DNA of 64,000 nt. It comes from ZC4RG35 sp036375695. Lineage in GTDB: Bacteria > Actinomycetota > Acidimicrobiia > Spongiisociales > ZC4RG35. This document shows positions 36,977 to 46,470 of the stretch, piece by piece; within the stretch, counting starts at the first letter, position 1; each line of letters opens with the position of its first letter. The notes under the pieces were generated by a model. That model saw only the letters and a list, made by a program, of their open reading frames with translations, was not told the DNA's origin and ran no database searches. Location: NCBI GenBank assembly GCA_036375695.1, contig DASVBU010000021.1:39188-103187 (forward strand), given 5' to 3'. Position numbers and translations under genes: made by a program.

Positions 36977-37560
36977 GCGACGTCGACGCCGGCCTCGGCG
37001 AGCTCGGCGGCGGCACGGACACCGTCGCCGGGAGACAGGTTCACCGCCCTGCAGCAGTCGGCGAGCACGGTGGTCTCGAACCCCTCGGCGACGGCGTCGA
37101 GAGCCGACGCCTTGACGCAGTAGTCGAGGGCCAGACCGACGACGACCACGCGCTCGATCCCCATCGCGCGCAGCTGCTCGGCGAGCCCGGTGGAGGTCAC
37201 CTCGCCGGTCTCCGGGTCACTCACGTTGAAGGCCGAGTAGCCGTCCTCACCTCCGGTGCCCTTCTTGACGAACAGGGCGTCGTCGAGGACACGGAGACTC
37301 GGGTGGAACTCGGCTCCCTTGGTGCCGCCCACACAATGGACCGGCCAGATGCCACCGTCCTTTTCGAAGTGGGGCGTCGTGTCGGGATGCCAGTCCTGGG
37401 TGTACACGATGGTCGCACCGGCCCGGCGGGCCTGTTCGATCTCGAGGTTGACGAAGGAGATGGCCTCCTCGGCGCCGGGTACGTAGAGGCTGCCCTCCGG
37501 GTCGGCGAAGTCGTTCTGCACGTCGACCACGATGAGAGCGGTTCCGTTGTCGTAGTCCAT
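36973..37560 (-). CDS. pncA: Nicotinamidase
   Basis: A 195-residue PncA that hydrolyses nicotinamide to nicotinate, feeding PncB. The catalytic triad is visible as Asp13 (VVDVQNDF), Lys100 (FVKKGTGG) and Cys148 (GLALDYCVKASALDA); the metal ligands are Asp56, His58 and His64 (QDWHPDTTPHF). Length fits the family. Start ATG 37560, with GGAGGG and a TACCCT box just upstream. Confidence 0.95.
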   Translation of the reverse strand: MDYDNGTALIVVDVQNDFADPEGSLYVPGAEEAISFVNLEIEQARRAGATIVYTQDWHPDTTPHFEKDGGIWPVHCVGGTKGAEFHPSLRVLDDALFVKKGTGGEDGYSAFNVSDPETGEVTSTGLAEQLRAMGIERVVVVGLALDYCVKASALDAVAEGFETTVLADCCRAVNLSPGDGVRAAAELAEAGVDVA

Positions 37561-37586
37561 GGCCCTCCGAGGGTACCGTCGACCTC

Positions 37587-38450
37587 TCAGCCTTCGAACG
37601 TGTTGCACGCGGCCGGGTTGCCCTCCTCCCAGCCACGGGTGAACCACTCGACACGCTGGTCGGCGGAACCGTGGGTCCAGGACTCCGGGTTCACCTGACC
37701 CTGGATCCGTTCCTGGATGCGGTCGTCACCGACCGCCGCTGCCGCATCGATCGCCTCCCGGATCTCACCCTGCTCGAAGACGCCCGCCTCCCGGATCGAG
37801 AATGCCCACACCCCGGCGAAGCAGTCCGCCTGGAGCTCCAACCTCACCGAGAGTGCGTTGGCCTCGGCCTGGGAGGAGGCCGCCTGCTGGGCGCGCTGCA
37901 CCTCCTCCATGATCCCGAGACGGTTCTGGACGTGGTGCCCGACCTCGTGGGCGATGACATACGCCTCGGCGACATCACCCCCGGATGCGCCGAATCGCCC
38001 CACCAGCTCGTCGAAGAAGGTCTCGTCGATGTAGATGGTCTCGTCCGGCGGGCAATAGTGCGGCCCGACCGCCGAGGTCGCCCCTCCGCAGGCGGACGTC
38101 GTGCTGCCCCGGAAGAGCACGACCAGCGGCTCGACATAGTCCTGCCCCCAGTCGGCGAAGATGGCGTTCCAGGTGTCGTCGGTCGAGCCGAGCACCAGCT
38201 CCACGAACTCTTCGTACTCGTCCTCGCCGGCGAACTCGTCGGGTTGGACACCGGGCTGGGCCGGGGCCTGGGCGTTCTGCAGCTGGTCGAGCATCTGGTC
38301 GAGCCCGCCGCCGCCACCACCGAACAGGCTGATGAGGAGGAAGACGATCAGCCCCACACCCCCCAAACCGCCGATCGCCAGCCCGCCCCCGCCCATGCCG
38401 CGGCGGTCTTCCACCCTGCCGCGGGTGCTGAGCCGATCCCATCGTGCCAA
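37587..38450 (-). CDS. YpfJ-type neutral zinc metallopeptidase
   Basis: A 287-residue protein of the YpfJ/zinc_peptidase family: N-terminal MARWDRLSTRGRVEDRRG, a glycine-rich stretch and one membrane anchor (about residues 25-45), then a periplasmic domain with the HEXXH zinc site in YVIAHEVGHHVQNRLG and the late QADCFAGVWAF that supplies the third ligand region. Substrates are unknown. I start at TTG 38450, 7 nt after GGGAGG, giving the family's usual N-terminus. Confidence 0.88.
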   Translation of the reverse strand: MARWDRLSTRGRVEDRRGMGGGGLAIGGLGGVGLIVFLLISLFGGGGGGLDQMLDQLQNAQAPAQPGVQPDEFAGEDEYEEFVELVLGSTDDTWNAIFADWGQDYVEPLVVLFRGSTTSACGGATSAVGPHYCPPDETIYIDETFFDELVGRFGASGGDVAEAYVIAHEVGHHVQNRLGIMEEVQRAQQAASSQAEANALSVRLELQADCFAGVWAFSIREAGVFEQGEIREAIDAAAAVGDDRIQERIQGQVNPESWTHGSADQRVEWFTRGWEEGNPAACNTFEG

Positions 38451-38535
38451 ATCAAGACCTCCCTTAATCTGCACCAACCTACCCACCATCAGCCTCAAGC
38501 AAGCCTGACCTTCGGCCCTATCGGGCGAAGAGGGA

Positions 38536-39000
38536 GTGGCAGACACTGGTGCCATGAGCACCGCAGAGCCACGAGCCGGCCTGGAACGAGCCCGCGATCG
38601 CCGTCAAGACCTTCGTCTCGCCATGGAGACCCTGGAAAAGGCCCTGGCCGCGCCGGCGGACACGGACACCTGGCTGAAAGGTGTCCGTGCCGCGGCCTCC
38701 GACCTGACCATGGCCCTCCGAGCCCACATCGACGAAGTCGAGGGGCCGCGGGGGCTGCTCGCCGAGATCCGGCTCGACGCCCCCCGGTTGTGCCACCTCG
38801 TCGACGAGCTCACCGCCGAACACCCCGAGCTGCTGCGCTCCTGCGAGCGGCTGCGACAGTCGATGGATGACGAGGCCCCCGACTTCCGCCAGGTGCGACG
38901 CCGGGCGATGAGCCTCCTCGGGCGTCTCTCCCTGCACCGCCAGACCGGATCCGACCTCGTCTACGAGGCCTACCACGTGGACATCGGCGGGGAGAACTGA
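38536..39000 (+). CDS. Hemerythrin-like helical protein (tentative)
   Basis: A 154-residue, mostly helical protein. Its His/Glu spacing recalls hemerythrin-like four-helix bundles: MALRAHIDEVEGPRG, LTAEHPELLRSCERL and LLGRLSLHRQTGSDLVYEAY, each with a His in a helix and acidic residues following. The match is by eye only, and the iron-ligand set is incomplete compared with the clear hemerythrin at 53003. Start GTG 38536; ATG 38554 is an alternative. Divergent from the zinc peptidase. Confidence 0.55.
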   Translation: MADTGAMSTAEPRAGLERARDRRQDLRLAMETLEKALAAPADTDTWLKGVRAAASDLTMALRAHIDEVEGPRGLLAEIRLDAPRLCHLVDELTAEHPELLRSCERLRQSMDDEAPDFRQVRRRAMSLLGRLSLHRQTGSDLVYEAYHVDIGGEN

Positions 39001-39001
39001 G

Positions 39002-40021
39002 TCAGGCGAAGAACCAGGCCGCGTCCCGGAAGACATCCGGATCGAGGGCCCGCGGTTCACGACACGCATCGAGTATGTCCACCTCGGTCATCCGATCTCC
39101 GCGCACCGACACCATCACCCCGGACTTTCCGGCGATGGTCAGCTCGGCGGCGTGGACGCCCATCCTCGTGGCCAGCACCCGGTCGAAGGCGGTCGGAGTC
39201 CCTCCACGTTGCAGATGACCCAGCGTCACCACCCGGGCCTCGTACCCGGTGAGACGCTCCAACTCCCGGGCGACCATGCTCCCGGCGCCACCGAGACGCT
39301 CGAAGCCGAAGGCGTCCACCCCGCTGGTCACGTAGCCCTCGGGCCCCGGGATGCCCTCGGCGACCACCACGAGGGAGTAGGTCCGCCCCGCCTCGTGCCG
39401 GGCCGTGATCCGCGCAGCCACGTCCTCGACATCCCGGCCGACCTCGGGTACCAGGATCGCCTCCGCTCCCCCGGCGAGGCCCGCGTAGGCCGCGATCCAA
39501 CCGGCGGTCCTCCCCATCGTCTCCACGACCATGATCCGGTCATGGGACTCCGCCGTCGTGGTGAGCCGATCGATTGCGTCGGTGACCACCTGGACCGCCG
39601 TGTGGAAGCCAAAAGTGACGTCGGTGCCGCCGATGTCGTTGTCGATCGTCTTGGGTATGCCGACCACCTTGAGGCCCTCCTCGGCGAGCTGGGCCGCGGA
39701 GCGGAGGCTCCCGTCACCACCGATCACCACGAGGGAGTCGATTCCAAGTGCCTCGACCGTGGGTCGGACCGACTCGTACCCGTTGCCGTGGACATAGGGG
39801 TCGAGTCGCGAACTGCCCAGGATCGTCCCGCCCCGGGCGATGATCCCGCGGACGCTGTCCCGGGTGAGCGGACGGGTCTTCCCCTCCATCAGGCCCTTCC
39901 AGCCCTTCTCCACCCCGACGACCGACCAACCCTCGGCATCGAGGCGCGCCACGACACCCCTGATCGCGGCGTTGGTACCGGGGCAGTCGCCACCGGCAGT
40001 CACCAGTCCCACGGTGGGCAC
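39002..40021 (-). CDS. pfkA: 6-phosphofructokinase, actinobacterial type
   Basis: A 339-residue PFK that phosphorylates fructose 6-phosphate in glycolysis. Motifs: GLVTAGGDCPGTNAAIRG at the N-terminus, VIGGDGSLRSA, GIPKTIDNDIGGTD (proton-acceptor Asp in TIDND) and VVETMGRTAGWIA. The residue after GGD is Gly, which favours ATP as phosphoryl donor, whereas the Lys in PKTIDND is the form common in PPi-using and actinobacterial enzymes, so donor preference is not certain. Start GTG 40021 with GGAGGG upstream. Confidence 0.94.
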   Translation of the reverse strand: MPTVGLVTAGGDCPGTNAAIRGVVARLDAEGWSVVGVEKGWKGLMEGKTRPLTRDSVRGIIARGGTILGSSRLDPYVHGNGYESVRPTVEALGIDSLVVIGGDGSLRSAAQLAEEGLKVVGIPKTIDNDIGGTDVTFGFHTAVQVVTDAIDRLTTTAESHDRIMVVETMGRTAGWIAAYAGLAGGAEAILVPEVGRDVEDVAARITARHEAGRTYSLVVVAEGIPGPEGYVTSGVDAFGFERLGGAGSMVARELERLTGYEARVVTLGHLQRGGTPTAFDRVLATRMGVHAAELTIAGKSGVMVSVRGDRMTEVDILDACREPRALDPDVFRDAAWFFA

Positions 40022-40128
40022 TCAACCCTCCAAGGTCGCGCTCATCGACCCCAGGGTATGCGCGCTTCGGGGTCAGGTCGCGCATCGCCCTGGCGTCCAG
40101 CCGCACGACCGGCCATATCCTGCGGCGA

Positions 40129-42759
40129 ATGAGGCCCAACGGAGAGGAGGATCGCACAGGCCCGTCGCCGCCGGCCTGGCATGCCCTCCCGACCGAGGAG
40201 GCGGCCCGCGCCCTGGGCACCGATCCCGACACCGGGCTGGGGTCGGCCGTCGCCAGACAGCGCCTCACCGAGCACGGGCCCAACCGGATCACCCCGGCGC
40301 AGCGTTGGGTGCGTCTCCGAATCCTCCTCCGACAGTTCGCCGACGTTCTCATATGGCTGCTCGTCGGCGCGGCCCTGATCAGCGGATTCCTCCTCGACTC
40401 CTGGGTGGACGCAGGAGCCATCGGGGCGATCGTGATCCTCAACGCCGCCCTCGGCTACTGGCACGAATCGCGCGCCCGGACGGCATTGGAGCGGCTCTCC
40501 GACCTCCAGGCACCCATGGCACGCGTGATCCGCGAGGGGACCACACGCGACATCCCCGCCTCCGAGGTCGTGCCGGGGGACCTCGTCGTCCTCGAGCCCG
40601 GCGACCGTGTGCCTGCCGACGGGAGGGTGGTGAACGCCATCCGTCTCCTCGTCGACGAGTCCAGCCTCACCGGCGAGTCGGCGGCCACTCCGAAGACGCC
40701 GAATCCCGTGCCCGCCGACGCTCCGCTCGGTGACCGGGTGTCGATGGTCCACGCCGGGACGCTGGTCGTCGGCGGGAGGGGTCGATGCGTCATCACTGCA
40801 ACCGGGCTTCGGACCGAAGTCGGCCGTATCGCCGAGCTGGCGGCGGGTGCGATCCCGCTGACGCCTCTCGAGGTGGCGGTGCGGCGCATCGGCCGCCGGA
40901 TCGCCGTGCTCGCAGCGGCGACCGCGGGCCTGGTGTTCACGATCGGGCTCGCCCGCGGGTTCGGCCCCGAGCCGATGCTCCTCGTGGCCATCGCCCTGGC
41001 GGTGGCGGCGATCCCGGAGGGCCTCCCCGCAGTCATCACGGTGAGTCTCGCCGGCGGGTTGCAGCGGATGGCGAAGCGGAACGCGGTGGTCCGGCGTCTC
41101 GCCGCCGTCGAGGCCCTCGGTGCGGTCGACGTGATCTGCACCGACAAGACCGGGACCCTCACCGCTCCCAGGCTCGAGGTCGTGAACGTCCTCATGGCGG
41201 ACGGACGGCAGGGCATCGACCTCCTCTCCGTGCCGACGGGAGCGCCCCGTCTGCTCGCCCTGACCGCCGCCCTCTGCAACGACGCCTACCGGGCGCCGGA
41301 GGGCTGGGCAGGTGACCCGGTCGAGATCGCGCTCGTCGAGGCGGTGAGCCGCGCCGGAGTCGACCCGTTCGAGCTGAGGTCCCGGCACCCCCGTCTCGAC
41401 GAGGCCGGATTCGATGGCGACCGCAAGCGGATGTCAACCGTCCACGAGATCGAGGGGCGGACCGTGCTCCTGGTCAAGGGCGCACCGGAGGTGCTCATCT
41501 CCCTCGCCGCGTCGGTGTTCGCCGGGGCGAAGCCCACCGATCTCGACGACGCGGCGCGGGAGTGGGTCCTGGCTTCGGCCGAGAGGCTGGCTTCCGGAGG
41601 GCTGAGGACACTGGGCTTCGCCGTCCGCCTGCTGGACGGGCCTCCCCGCGACCCGGCGGGCGAGGAGCAGGACCTGATCTATCTGGGGATGGTGGCGATG
41701 CGGGAGCAGATCCGCCCCGAGGTTCCCGAGGCCGTGGCCGCCGCGGAGCGCGCCGGCGTACGCACGGTGATGGTGACCGGCGACCACGCCACGACGGCGG
41801 AGGCGATCGCCGACGCGGTCGGGATCACCAAGGGCGAGGTCATGACCGGCGCCACGCTGGCCCGGATCGCGCAAGAAGACCTGACCAGGAGCATCCACCG
41901 CTACCGGGTGTTCGCCCGGGTCGACCCGGTCCACAAGGTCAAGATCGTCGACGCCTGGAAGGGCGCCGGGGCCCTGGTGGCCATGACCGGTGATGGAGTC
42001 AACGACGCTCCGGCACTCCGCCGGGCCGACATCGGGGTGGCGATGGGGTCCGGGACCGACGTGGCACGTGAGGCGGCGGCGCTGATCCTCACCGACGACA
42101 ACTACGCCACGATCGTCTCCGCCATCGCAGAGGGGAGGCGCTTGTTCTCCGGCCTCCGCAACGTTGTCCACTATCTGCTCTCGGCCAACGTGTCGGAGGT
42201 GCTCTACATCCTCGCCGGATTCGCCATCTTCGGACACCTGGGCGAGCCGCTCCTCCCGGTGCAGCTCCTCTGGATCAACCTGGTCTCCGACTCACTGCCC
42301 GCCGTCGCCCTGGGGGCGGACCGGCCGGCCGGCAACGTCCTCGAGATGCCGCCGGGCACGGGCCGGGACGTGCTCTCCGGCGCCAACCTGTTGCGGCTCG
42401 GGATCCAGGGTGCGGTGCTCGCCATGGGAGCCATGGCCGCGTTCCTGGGCGGCGCCTACTTCTTCGATCTCGGAGGGAGCGGTTCGCAGACCATGGTGTT
42501 CACGACCCTGGTCCTGTCCCAGCTGCTCCACGCCCTCAGCGTCCGCTCCGACAGACCCGGCACGGGGCCACCCGGGCGATGGCTGATCGCCGCCCTCCTC
42601 GGTTCCGCGGCCATCCACATGGCCGTGGTCTACAGCCCGATCGGGGCCCGGGTGTTTCGCACGGTTCCCCTCCCACTCCTGCCCATGGCGTGGGCGGTCG
42701 GTGCCTCCCTGGCCACGATGATCGTCGTCCGGATCGTCAATTGGTTCCTGCGCCGCTGA
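40129..42759 (+). CDS. P2-type cation-transporting ATPase
   Basis: An 876-residue P-type ATPase of the SERCA/PMR1-like (P2) group. Cation-ATPase N-domain about residues 15-85, actuator motif SSLTGES, phosphorylation site Asp339 in DKTGTLT, nucleotide-binding KGAPEVL, hinge MVTGDHATTAEAIADAVGI and TGDGVNDAPALRRADIGVAMG, then six C-terminal membrane segments. It likely exports Ca2+ (or Mn2+, Na+); the AIAVAAIPEGLPAV-type helix fits Ca2+ pumps. TATCCT (40116-40121) ends 7 nt before the ATG: probably leaderless. Confidence 0.92.
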   Translation: MRPNGEEDRTGPSPPAWHALPTEEAARALGTDPDTGLGSAVARQRLTEHGPNRITPAQRWVRLRILLRQFADVLIWLLVGAALISGFLLDSWVDAGAIGAIVILNAALGYWHESRARTALERLSDLQAPMARVIREGTTRDIPASEVVPGDLVVLEPGDRVPADGRVVNAIRLLVDESSLTGESAATPKTPNPVPADAPLGDRVSMVHAGTLVVGGRGRCVITATGLRTEVGRIAELAAGAIPLTPLEVAVRRIGRRIAVLAAATAGLVFTIGLARGFGPEPMLLVAIALAVAAIPEGLPAVITVSLAGGLQRMAKRNAVVRRLAAVEALGAVDVICTDKTGTLTAPRLEVVNVLMADGRQGIDLLSVPTGAPRLLALTAALCNDAYRAPEGWAGDPVEIALVEAVSRAGVDPFELRSRHPRLDEAGFDGDRKRMSTVHEIEGRTVLLVKGAPEVLISLAASVFAGAKPTDLDDAAREWVLASAERLASGGLRTLGFAVRLLDGPPRDPAGEEQDLIYLGMVAMREQIRPEVPEAVAAAERAGVRTVMVTGDHATTAEAIADAVGITKGEVMTGATLARIAQEDLTRSIHRYRVFARVDPVHKVKIVDAWKGAGALVAMTGDGVNDAPALRRADIGVAMGSGTDVAREAAALILTDDNYATIVSAIAEGRRLFSGLRNVVHYLLSANVSEVLYILAGFAIFGHLGEPLLPVQLLWINLVSDSLPAVALGADRPAGNVLEMPPGTGRDVLSGANLLRLGIQGAVLAMGAMAAFLGGAYFFDLGGSGSQTMVFTTLVLSQLLHALSVRSDRPGTGPPGRWLIAALLGSAAIHMAVVYSPIGARVFRTVPLPLLPMAWAVGASLATMIVVRIVNWFLRR

Positions 42760-42780
42760 GGTCGGCGCGATACTCACCCG

Positions 42781-44025
42781 ATGCACGAGGCCGAATCCCC
42801 AGCCGCCGTCCGGGCCCAGTCGCCTGCCGCGGGACGGCTCACCGCCACCCTCTTCGGTGGAGTGGCCCTCGCCTCCACGGCGTACATCGCCATGGCCACG
42901 CTCTCGTCGATCGCCATAGACGACCTGACGGGATCGGCGTCCCTCGCCGGTGTGCCCGGGGCAACCGCCGTGGTGGGAACTGCCGTCGGGACCACCGTGC
43001 TCAGCCTGGGTGTGGCGCGTCGTGGCCGGCGGCCCGGTCTGATCGGTGGCTATACCGCGGCGGCCCTCGGGGCGGTGGTCGCCGGCCTGGCCGTGATCAC
43101 CCGATCGGTGGCGCTCCTCTTCGTCGGGATGGCACTGGTCGGGCTGGGGAACGCCGCCTCCCACCTGGCCCGCTACGCCTCCGCCGATCTCTACGTCCCG
43201 ACCCGAAGAGCCACCGCGCTCGCTTGGGTGGTCTGGGGCTCGACGATCGGCTCGGTGGCCGGCCCCACCCTCCTCGGCCCTGCGGGTCGGATCGCCGAAT
43301 CCGTGGGCAGGTCGGAGTTGTTGGGCGGCTATGCCATCGGTGCCGGGTTCATGGCCCTGGCGGCATTGCTCTACTTCGTGGCACTCCGGCCGGATCCGGC
43401 CCGGGTGGCGGTGGAGCAGCCCACGGAACGGCGCATCGTCTTCGCCGACATCACGACCGCGTTCCGATCCTCGTCGGTGAAGGCAGGGCTGTCGGCCATG
43501 GTCGCCGGACAGGTGGTGATGGTGATGATCATGACCGCCACCCCGTTGCACGTGCATCACCACGGCTCGGACCTCGGGTCGGTGGGAGTGGTGATGAGCG
43601 CCCACACCCTGGGCATGTTCGCCCTCGCCCCGCTCGTGGGACGTATCGTGGACCGCGTCGGCGGGCTCAAGGTGGCATTGCTCGGGATGGCCGCCCTGGG
43701 GGTGGCTGCCCTAGGTGCCGCCTACGGTCCCAACGAGACGATCCCGGGGCTGGTTGTCACGCTCTGGCTCCTCGGGCTCGGCTGGAACATGACTTTCGTG
43801 GCGGGCAGCTCGACCCTGGTGACGGGTCTCGACCCCGGCATCAGGGCCAGGGTGCAGGGCACAGCGGACTCGCTCACCTGGCTCTCTTCGGCGGTCTCCG
43901 CCGTCGCCGCCGGTCTGCTCTACCAGGCGGCGGACTATCGGACCCTCGGCCTCATCGGCCTCGCCCTGCTCGCTGCCCCTCTACTCGTCGTCCTTCGCCA
44001 CCGACCGGCACCCACACCGGCCTGA
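42781..44025 (+). CDS. MFS transporter
   Basis: A 414-residue major-facilitator protein with about 12 membrane segments in two halves divided by a cytoplasmic loop near residue 205-220. The loop between segments 2 and 3 reads GVARRGRRPGLIGGY, a form of the MFS motif A (G-x3-D/R-R-x-G-R-R). No substrate can be assigned. Start ATG 42781, 21 bp after the cation ATPase; GATACT lies 6 nt upstream. It abuts the convergent S2P gene with no gap. Confidence 0.88.
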   Translation: MHEAESPAAVRAQSPAAGRLTATLFGGVALASTAYIAMATLSSIAIDDLTGSASLAGVPGATAVVGTAVGTTVLSLGVARRGRRPGLIGGYTAAALGAVVAGLAVITRSVALLFVGMALVGLGNAASHLARYASADLYVPTRRATALAWVVWGSTIGSVAGPTLLGPAGRIAESVGRSELLGGYAIGAGFMALAALLYFVALRPDPARVAVEQPTERRIVFADITTAFRSSSVKAGLSAMVAGQVVMVMIMTATPLHVHHHGSDLGSVGVVMSAHTLGMFALAPLVGRIVDRVGGLKVALLGMAALGVAALGAAYGPNETIPGLVVTLWLLGLGWNMTFVAGSSTLVTGLDPGIRARVQGTADSLTWLSSAVSAVAAGLLYQAADYRTLGLIGLALLAAPLLVVLRHRPAPTPA

Positions 44026-45147
44026 TCAGAACGCGTCGCGCAGACCCAGCTCGACATTGCGACGCACCCAGCGGGCCACATCCCTCGGTGTGATGATGCC
44101 GACGATCCGGCCGTCCTCGACGACGAGGACCCGGCTATCGGCGTCCTCCCGAAGCTGGGCCAGGACCTCGGTCATCGGCGCCTCGGGGGGCACGGTGGGC
44201 AGATCGGCCAACTCGGTCATCGCCGACCAGACCTGTCGCACGTCCCAATAGTCCCTGGGGATTTGACGCACGGCCCGCAAGGTGAGCAGGCCCGTCCGCT
44301 CGTCGGACACGACCGGGAAGGCGGAGTGGTCGTAACGGAGGAAGAAGTCGTCCACGGCCTCGGCGATGGTGGCCTCGAAGGGGATGCTCACCGGGTCGGG
44401 CGACATGAGGTCGCTGGCGGTGACGTCCTCGAGGGCGGACCGGACGACCACCTCTCGTGCCTCGGCCGCGGCCGCCTGCATCAGGAACCATCCGATCGCC
44501 GCCATCCACAGGCCGCCGAGGTCGCCGGCGAAGACCGCGAAGAGCCCGAGGGCGATGAGACCGGTGGCGATGAAGGTCCCCACCCGGGCGGCGCCGGTGG
44601 TGGCCCGCGCCTGGCTTCCGGAACGGGCCCAGAGGATCGACCGCAGGACCCTGCCCCCGTCCAGTGGGAAGCCGGGGAGGAGGTTGAAGACACCGAGGAG
44701 GAGGTTGAGCCAGCCGAGCGAGCCGACCGCCTCGAGGACCAAGGGAGCGAGAGCGCCCCTGCCCAGCGTCACCACGCCCCACAGCAGGGCGGCCAGGCCG
44801 AGGCTGGTCAGGGGGCCGACAACGGCGATGAGGAACTCGTCGCGGGGACGCGGGGCCTCCATCTTCATCCGGCTCACGCCGCCGAAGAGGAAGAGGGTTA
44901 TCCCTTCCACGGGCACCCCGCGGGCCTGGGCCACCAGCGAGTGGCTGATCTCGTGGAGCAGCACCGAGGCGAAGAAGACGATGGCGGTGATGCCGGCCGC
45001 GACGATGAGGACAGCGGCCGACTGACTCGGGAATTCCTCCTGGAACTGGGCATAGAACGACCAGGCGAAGAGGAACACCACCACCAGCCAGGAGGGGTCG
45101 ATCGAGATGTCGATCCCCAGGAAGCGGAACAGCTTGATCTCGTTCAT
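44026..45147 (-). CDS. Site-2 protease family (M50) metalloprotease with CBS domains
   Basis: A 373-residue intramembrane metalloprotease. The zinc site HEISH lies in FASVLLHEISHSLVAQARG (about residues 62-80); the second motif NLLPGFPLDGGRVLRSILW provides the third ligand Asp. Six hydrophobic segments are followed by a CBS pair (about residues 245-365). This is the stand-alone S2P-CBS type (Rv-like, archaeal mjS2P-like), which may respond to nucleotides. The substrate is unknown. Confidence 0.92.
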   Translation of the reverse strand: MNEIKLFRFLGIDISIDPSWLVVVFLFAWSFYAQFQEEFPSQSAAVLIVAAGITAIVFFASVLLHEISHSLVAQARGVPVEGITLFLFGGVSRMKMEAPRPRDEFLIAVVGPLTSLGLAALLWGVVTLGRGALAPLVLEAVGSLGWLNLLLGVFNLLPGFPLDGGRVLRSILWARSGSQARATTGAARVGTFIATGLIALGLFAVFAGDLGGLWMAAIGWFLMQAAAAEAREVVVRSALEDVTASDLMSPDPVSIPFEATIAEAVDDFFLRYDHSAFPVVSDERTGLLTLRAVRQIPRDYWDVRQVWSAMTELADLPTVPPEAPMTEVLAQLREDADSRVLVVEDGRIVGIITPRDVARWVRRNVELGLRDAF

Positions 45148-45180
45148 CTCGAGGGCTCCGCGATCATGGGCTCCCGGAGC

Positions 45181-45570
45181 TCACGTCCCCCACTCGGGCG
45201 GTGGCTCGTGACGGCCCGGCTCGAAATGCCAGTACTCGCGGAGTCGCACGCATCTCCAGTCGTCGTCGAAGTCGAGGAGGAGGCAGCCGGGGAGGGTGAC
45301 CTCGTCGCGGTTCACCTTCATGTTGGTCCAGAACTCGACGGCGACCCGCCTCCCGTCGACGAAGGGCCTGCCCATCCGCACCGAGACGTCACTCTGGGCG
45401 GCGGTCACACCGGCCCAGTAGGCGGCGACACCCTCTGGCCCCTGATGGGGCTCGTCGAAGATGCGGTCGCGGTAGGTGGATCCCTCGGCGAACAGGGCCG
45501 CGGCAGCCTCGGGATCCCGGTTCTCCCATGCCTGGCGATACGCCTCGACCCATTCCTCGACACTTCGCAC
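45181..45570 (-). CDS. SnoaL-like / NTF2-fold protein
   Basis: A 129-residue NTF2-superfamily protein (SnoaL-like polyketide cyclase fold): VEEWVEAYRQAWENRDPEAAAALFAEGSTYRD and REYWHFEPGRHEPP are typical. Such proteins are small-molecule enzymes or binding modules, and the role here is unknown. I start at GTG 45570, 6 nt after GGAGG; the TTG at 45576 is too close to that site. Confidence 0.8.
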   Translation of the reverse strand: MRSVEEWVEAYRQAWENRDPEAAAALFAEGSTYRDRIFDEPHQGPEGVAAYWAGVTAAQSDVSVRMGRPFVDGRRVAVEFWTNMKVNRDEVTLPGCLLLDFDDDWRCVRLREYWHFEPGRHEPPPEWGT

Positions 45571-45621
45571 TTTCAACCTCCTGGAGTTCGCCCCGAGCCT
45601 AGGCGTGCCCGACGAAGGCGC

Positions 45622-46422
45622 TCAGCCCTCCTTGGGCCCGTGGTGGAGGTGCCCCACCGCCCCTCTGGCCTCGGGGTCCTTGACGTAGGTGGGCCGGAGC
45701 TCGACGGGCTCGGCTGCCACGCGGCGCGCCCGCAGGTTGAGGGCCTCGACGAGAATCGAGAAGCCCATGGCGAAGTAGATGTAGCCCTTGGGGATGTGAA
45801 GCTCCCATCCCTCGGCCACGAGCGATGTTCCGATGAGGAGCAGGAACGCCAGCGCCAGCATCTTCACGGTTGGATGGCGATTGACGAAGTCGCTGATCGG
45901 GCCCGAGGAGAGCAGCATCACCCCGACCGCGATGACGACCGCGGCGATCATCACACCGAGGACATCGGACATGCCCACGGCGGTGATGACCGAGTCCAGG
46001 CTGAAGACGGCATCGATGAGCACGATCTGGGTGATCACCGCCCCGAAGGAGGCCGCCGCGCTCGTCGTCCGGGCGTGCTCCGGTTCCTCGCCCTCCAGCT
46101 TCTCATGGATCTCGAAGGTGGCCTTCCCGATGAGGAAGAGCCCGCCGAGGAGCAGGATCAGGTCGCGCCCCGAGATCTCGTTGCCGAAAACACCGAACAG
46201 GGGGGCGGTGAGGCCGATCACCCAGTTGATGGCGAGAAGGAGGGCGATCCTCATGCCCATGGCCAGGCTCAGGCCGATGGTGCGGGCGCGCTTCTGCTGG
46301 TTGGCGGGCAGGCGCCCCGAGAGGATCGAGAGGAAGACGAGGTTGTCGATGCCGAGGACGATCTCGAGGGTGGTCAGCGTGAGCAGTGCCACCCAGATGT
46401 CCGGGTCGGTGATCCAGTCCAT
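45622..46422 (-). CDS. terC: TerC family membrane protein
   Basis: A 266-residue TerC/Alx-family protein with seven to eight membrane segments and the conserved acidic motifs LEIVLGIDNLVFLSIL and IVLIDAVFSLDSVITAVGM, which are thought to bind metal. Members take part in tellurite resistance, Mn2+ efflux or metalation of exported enzymes. TATCGT (46429-46434) ends 6 nt before the ATG, so the mRNA is probably leaderless; there is no room for a yybP-ykoY riboswitch. Confidence 0.92.
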   Translation of the reverse strand: MDWITDPDIWVALLTLTTLEIVLGIDNLVFLSILSGRLPANQQKRARTIGLSLAMGMRIALLLAINWVIGLTAPLFGVFGNEISGRDLILLLGGLFLIGKATFEIHEKLEGEEPEHARTTSAAASFGAVITQIVLIDAVFSLDSVITAVGMSDVLGVMIAAVVIAVGVMLLSSGPISDFVNRHPTVKMLALAFLLLIGTSLVAEGWELHIPKGYIYFAMGFSILVEALNLRARRVAAEPVELRPTYVKDPEARGAVGHLHHGPKEG

Positions 46423-46470
46423 GCCGGGACGATACGCAGGCGTGCCCGGGTATCCCGGAACCGGCCCCGA

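Noticed and set aside
46423..46470. Manganese (yybP-ykoY) riboswitch upstream of terC
   Set aside because: There are only 48 bp to the next gene and a -10 box 6 nt before the start, leaving no room for a riboswitch.
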